From: Lonicera japonica
Lineage: Eukaryota > Streptophyta > Magnoliopsida > Dipsacales > Caprifoliaceae
Direction: 5' to 3'
DNA: 64,000 bases
NCBI GenBank assembly: GCA_021464415.1
Contig: CM038463.1
Coordinates: 7,114,754 to 7,178,753 of the forward strand
Numbering within the stretch: position 1 is the stretch's first letter; each line of letters begins with the position of its first letter. The position numbers and the translations under genes were made by a program. Positions 59,268 to 64,000 of the stretch are shown here, piece by piece. The notes beneath the pieces were generated by a model. That model was not told the origin of the DNA. It saw nothing but the letters and a program-made list of their open reading frames with translations, and did no database searches.

Positions 59268-60617
59268 ACTAGAGTTCTATTCTTTAAACAGTTAAGGACA
59301 ACTATATGGCTTAACATAAGATAATTAACTTAGACAACCACATAAAGCTTTTAAAACTTTGGTCCTAACTATAAATTTATGTCCAATCTTATATATGTTC
59401 CCTTTGAGTTCTTTGTAACTTTGTAAAAGTAATCGTAGTTTATAACTATGCATGATAAGTGTATTTTTCTCAAGCAATAATTTTAGTTCAAAACCGATGA
59501 GATGAATTTAATCGCGTAATTAAAAAATGGGTATTTTTTGGGCAAATATGATATAAGATGATATTTTAAGACTAAACTACACTAATGTACCCTAAACAAA
59601 TATAAAATTTCAACTTGCACCTTAAACATTTTTGTAAGATAAGTTTGTTATGCATTTAATTTCTTGCAATCAAATCCAAATATGACTTTCCAGTCAAATA
59701 ACTTACCATATCTAACATGAGCAACTCATATAAGGACATATATATCAGTCATACAACAAATTCAAAACAGTTGAACACATATTTAAAAACCGATATACAT
59801 TAATAAATTTAGAATACCTTGATGAACAATCGAAACCTTCATTTCCACAAATCTTCCCGTACATAAATAACTCAATTTGTTGCCTTTGAAACACTCAGAT
59901 TCTGGATCAAGATTTAGTTATAAAGAACTCAGTTGGCTATTAATGTAAACGGTTTTTTAATCTATTTTCAATCATTTTAGTTTGTGAATTGATCATGTTG
60001 GATGAATATATACTGTGACCATATATTATTTACCTCATAGATTTAGGATTAGCCCCAGTTACTAGTGGGACATAATTTACTGATAAACAATAATTAAATG
60101 GATAAAAGTATAATCTAGCTTAATTAGCCTCGAAAAGGAGTAACTAAGTATCATGAATCCATATCTATATAATAAAGTAGAAGAAAAAATATATAAGGGA
60201 TAAAACTTTGTAAAGCTCAGATTGAATATACTAAAATTTGAACGGTAGATATGTGGTCTTTAATTCAAATTTCAAATTAACACTCATTCTCTCTCTACTA
60301 TAGGTAAATATATATTTCTCTTCTCACTTTCATTACTTCTTTTTTTCTTAAACATTCTCATTTCTCTCTCACACACTATCCTAAAGATCGAACCACTCAA
60401 TTACATCGAAATGCCATAGGTATGGGTTACCCCTAATCTATATATAATATACCAATATACAAGTGAGTGTTATGCATACAGTAATAGTACTATATATATA
60501 TATATATATATTGCATATTAAGATGACATTTTCCCATGAGGCAACCGCCAAATTCCCACGTTATAGTATATATATATATGAGATACCAAATGGACAAATT
60601 AATTCTTCACCGGGTTT
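59268..60617. other. Intergenic, no gene seen
   Basis: AT-rich, with (TA)n tracts near 60491-60512 and 60568-60580. No domain in any frame. Confidence 0.5.
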
Positions 60618-60625
60618 TAATTTTA

Positions 60626-61314
60626 AGGCGGTGTTATTTACACTTCCCCGTGTCACAAACACTTCGCCAAAGTAAATTTATTATCACTAACAGAGCCGAC
60701 CCAACTCTATAGGCAATTTAGGCACTTGCCTAGGGCTCATGATAGTTGGGGCCCCACTTACATGCTAAGCATATGTCATCTTTTATTTTTTTTTTATCAA
60801 ACATGTCTTAGTTAACTATGGTGGATGTAAACTTCATTTTATATCTTATATAGTTTTTGAAATAGATTATTAAATCAAAAAGTCACTTATCATAAATAAT
60901 ATTAATTAATTCATTGAATCTTTTAAAAATAAAATGCCCTATTTCAACACATTTTGCCTAGGGCCCCAAATAGTCTTGAGCTACCTCTGATCACTAACAC
61001 CCCCTTAAGGCTCACCTAATGAGAGATGGGTGTAGTCACATACATGCGGCCCACTTGTGGAGAGTTTGTTAGTAAGAACTCGCTTAACATTAAGGTAATG
61101 AAGTGCTAAGTATATGGATTGTTTTTCAAATAAGACCCGCCTAATGAAAGGCAAGTGCACTCACATAAACTCGGCCCAAATTGATAAGCACTCACTCAAT
61201 ATCAAGCAATGGAGGAAGGTGTTTGTGATAAATAAGGGGGTGTTGAAGTGTGTTTTTAGTTAAATTATAGAAGAGGTATTTGTGACACATTTGGGAGGTG
61301 TAAATAACAACCCC
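60626..61314. mobile_element. TIR element containing a nested hAT element
   Basis: Left end AGGCGGTGTTATTTACACTT and inverted right end GGGGTTGTTATTTACACCTC share TGTTATTTACAC and, further in, TGTCACAAA.AC. TAATTTTA flanks both sides (60618-60625, 61315-61322), an 8-bp duplication. Without the nested copy it is about 380 bp. Confidence 0.8.
60691..60989. mobile_element. hAT-type MITE nested in the TIR element
   Basis: 299 bp with ends CAGAGCCGACCC and, inverted, CAGAGGTAGCTC. The 8-bp duplication ATCACTAA is perfect (60683-60690, 60990-60997). Internal GCCTAGGGC motifs near both ends are usual for this family. Confidence 0.82.
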
Positions 61315-61322
61315 TAATTTTA

Positions 61323-63830
61323 CTACCCCTTATAGAGTTTTAGTGCTTCATCATTTAGTTCGTGGAAGAGTTTTTCTTGATAAAATTTTGCAAACTTTAA
61401 TTACCAGTATTCTACTTGGACTATTTTTCTAACTCAATTTTATTCACTCGAAAATTCCAATATCAAACGAATGTCTGAAATCAAATTAATAATTTTTTTT
61501 CTTTAAATGCATCAAATTCATTGACTATACTAAAAATAGTGCATTAATTCCAGTGCAAAAATAATATCAACTTTTTTTTTTATTTGGTACAAAGAAAATT
61601 ATTTTGTGTACATATATATGGTTGTGGTTAAGATACGTACTGTAATTACTTTGCGCGACGCTTTAGATCTAGTGGTGTCTGGGTTGGAGCAGAAATGGAT
61701 CGGAGGCAGATGCCACCAATATTAATTAATTAATTAGTAATACGGTAATGTCATTCGGAATGCTCAGGCTATAACACAACGTCTGTGCGCTTAATGTTGT
61801 TTTCTGTTAATTGGATTAAAAGAGATGGTAATAAAATGGCGTAGATATATGTTGGCCCAGAATGCTCAGCGCTTAACTCGTAATTATTCCAACAGATTAC
61901 CAGTGAGGCGTTGTGTGTAGATGGTCTTGATTTTAGTATAGTGTCAATTTATTTCTTGTATAGAATTTTTTTTTTTTTAAATCGTATTAATTATTGGTGG
62001 TTAAGTTGTTCCCATCTAAGACCCTGAAGAAAAAATAAATGAGAAACGAAATTGTCACCATCAACTACTTTTTTTTTTGTTTTGTTGCCTATTCCAAAAT
62101 TGTCCGGGTCGGCTTATACGTACTTCGATTATTTTCCTTCGTGAAGGGTATTAAGGGTGCTAACTGTTAGTCACCGTAAATTTTACTTTTGCCAGAATTC
62201 GACTTAGAGAATTTTCAATCAAACCCGATTTTTTAAACCCAAAATGACTAAGAAGTGGGCCATAGTGTTGTGGTTAACATCAACTACTTTTATTGAGACT
62301 TTCAAGCATCCTTCCAAAGTTTCTTGAGACCTTGAAATTTGTCAATACAGGCCACGGGGTCTGAATCTGGACAATTCCAATGAAATAGGTGTGTTACCTT
62401 TAAGTTAATTATTTGTAGTTTTGGTATAAACCTTTTTCTTCATTTCTCCATATTTTTTAAATAAAATAAAAATAATTAAATTGAAATGTAAGTTTGACCA
62501 TCAAGAAACTAGTTTTAGATTTAAAATTATTTAATTAGGTGAAATTAATTAATAAAATCCTTCCTAAACGCAGTGTTTAATTTAAAATTATTCAAACTGT
62601 AGTCAATCCTCTATAAGCTTGGCAACTAAGGACTGAAGACCAGGAAGATGATGAATTATTTAGAGTCGCCATCAAGTTTCCCTTCACTGTGGGGAAATAA
62701 TCAAAGATGTCTTTTTTTGCCGGGTCTTAATTATAACATTATTGTTTATGGTCTCGATAGTTCTAAACCATCATATCATCCTCATCTTTGTTCCAATGGA
62801 AACAATATTGTCGTAAATCAGTTTATATGCATAACAGATAAAATTTTTGATCCAATCAGAATTAAGTCATTTAATTTTTATTAAGACGTACTGAGAAATC
62901 TAAAGATCGATAATTTGATCTTGCCCTTTAGAGTACGTTGTACCTAACAAAATTAGAACGTATGTACGTATCTACACATATATACATCATATAGGATCGG
63001 AGAAATTTAAGATAAATGACGATTCAATCAACCCTTGTAGGTTTGATTCTCATTTGCATGATTCATATTATATTCGTTTTTCTCCTTGTATCTATCGCAC
63101 ATAAATCAACAATTTATTTGTTCCAGTTTAAGATTAAGTAACTACTTTTTAGTAATTGTGATCATGGAACACTACTCTAAATTACTAGTTTGACAAAAGT
63201 GTGAATATATATATATGAATGTGACCAATTAACCACTCACGATCAAGTATCCATTTGATCCAGACCAATGTTTATAAAATACTTAAAAATATTAAATTAT
63301 AATTAATATCTGCTTAATAAAGTTAAATTGAAATTTGAAAGGTAAAGTCCTCTCTTAGTGAGATCGTGCTAATCCTAATACTATAATATGTACCCAAAAA
63401 ATAAAATAAAATATCCTACTACTATAATGATAGTATATTGGTACCAAAATATTTTAACATAACAAGCATATAATTATATATATACGTAGCATTTGGATAC
63501 TCAATTTCCCGATTCAGAATTAAAATTAGAGCAAAACTAGTTTTTATAATTTTTTTAAAAAATATATAAATAGCTTATTCCAAATTAAAATTAGAGTAAA
63601 ACTAATTTTTATAATTATAAAATACATAAAATTAGATATAAATTTTCGTATAAAATATTTTTTTATTTATAATATAATTAATATGTACTTTTAAAGATAC
63701 ATGTTACATGTTATTATTTTATATATATTAATTAAAATAAACTTATCATAATTTATTATAAAATATTTATATCCCAGTGAAATAATTTAAGTAAAAAAAG
63801 AAAAAGAAAATAGGAGCTACCCCAGCCAAC
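61323..63830. other. Long AT-rich intergenic region
   Basis: No recognised gene. A 78-residue frame at 62648-62884 (+) has no family resemblance and no promoter or intron evidence; I treat it as chance. AATTAATTAATTA and poly(T) tracts are common. Confidence 0.5.
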
Positions 63831-64000
63831 ACCTACAAGTGCCCACTTGTCTCGAGTCCCGACAGAAAAAGGCAAGTATTAAGGAGACACGTGGATGTGG
63901 ATCCTACAAATAAACCAATGAAAACTGTTCGAATAACGTACGCCTCGACGCAAAAGCTGAGTTGGACCCGCCGCCGTGCGTCATTTGACTCACATGTCCA
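63831..64000 (+). promoter_or_regulatory. Promoter-like region of a gene beyond the window
   Basis: GC content rises sharply here. Seen: ACACGTGG, an ABRE/G-box (core 63888-63893), a CCAAT at about 63916, GCCGCC, the ERF-binding GCC-box core (63970-63975), and TTGACT, a W-box (63985-63990). The direction is inferred. Binding by the ERFs of this window is possible but not shown. Confidence 0.45.

Noticed and set aside
62648..62884. 78-codon plus-strand frame as a small gene
   Set aside because: It has no recognisable motif, signal or promoter, and such lengths arise by chance here.

Overview
The window is nuclear DNA from a flowering plant, most likely a eudicot. It is strongly AT-rich, genes are sparse, one gene has GT-AG introns, and most of the rest is transposable elements (LTR/copia, LINE, hAT, Mutator-type, PIF/Harbinger-type MITEs), many nested inside one another. 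The species cannot be named from the sequence.

Three intact protein genes are supported: a 2-oxoglutarate/Fe(II) dioxygenase resembling hyoscyamine 6-hydroxylase (229-1735, three exons, +), and two small single-exon AP2/ERF activators of the group IX, EDLL-motif type (18187-18564, +; 28817-29224, -). A third ERF (21690-24370, +) is a pseudogene split by a Mutator-like insertion and a LINE. Blocks of ERF upstream DNA recur at 9.7, 17.5 and 20.05-20.4 kb, so this is a tandemly duplicated ERF cluster that has decayed through transposon insertion.

Layout: 0-1.8 kb dioxygenase; 2.4-8.8 kb degenerate Ty1/copia element (-) carrying a hAT element that itself carries a Harbinger-type MITE; 9.2-9.6 kb hAT transposase relic; 9.7-9.9 kb orphan ERF promoter block; 10.0-11.7 kb Mutator-like copy; 12.0-16.7 kb non-coding LTR element (LARD-like) with an array of tRNA-like A/B-box modules and an array of short hairpins; 17.5-24.4 kb functional ERF plus ERF pseudogene; 24.8-26.3 kb TIR element; 28.8-29.2 kb second intact ERF; 32.7-33.8 kb fold-back-like element with palindromic minisatellite; 35.7-36.1 kb second hAT transposase relic; 37.8-38.6 and 49.1-50.3 kb a duplicated segment; 39.3-40.2 kb TIR element; 40.6-42.6 kb repeat-rich DNA with a 71-bp palindrome; 43.0-48.8 kb LINE relic split by a second copia element and bordered by a solo LTR; 50.9-52.1 kb three MITEs end to end; 52.6-59.3 kb third copia element, internally duplicated and itself carrying a 2.3-kb insertion; 60.6-61.3 kb hAT element inside another TIR element; and at the right edge a promoter-like sequence with G-box, GCC-box and W-box for a gene beyond the window.

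The most unusual structure is the LTR element at 12.0-16.7 kb: no coding capacity, but about eight tRNA-like modules at a regular spacing near 160 bp, followed by a hairpin array whose stems show compensatory changes.
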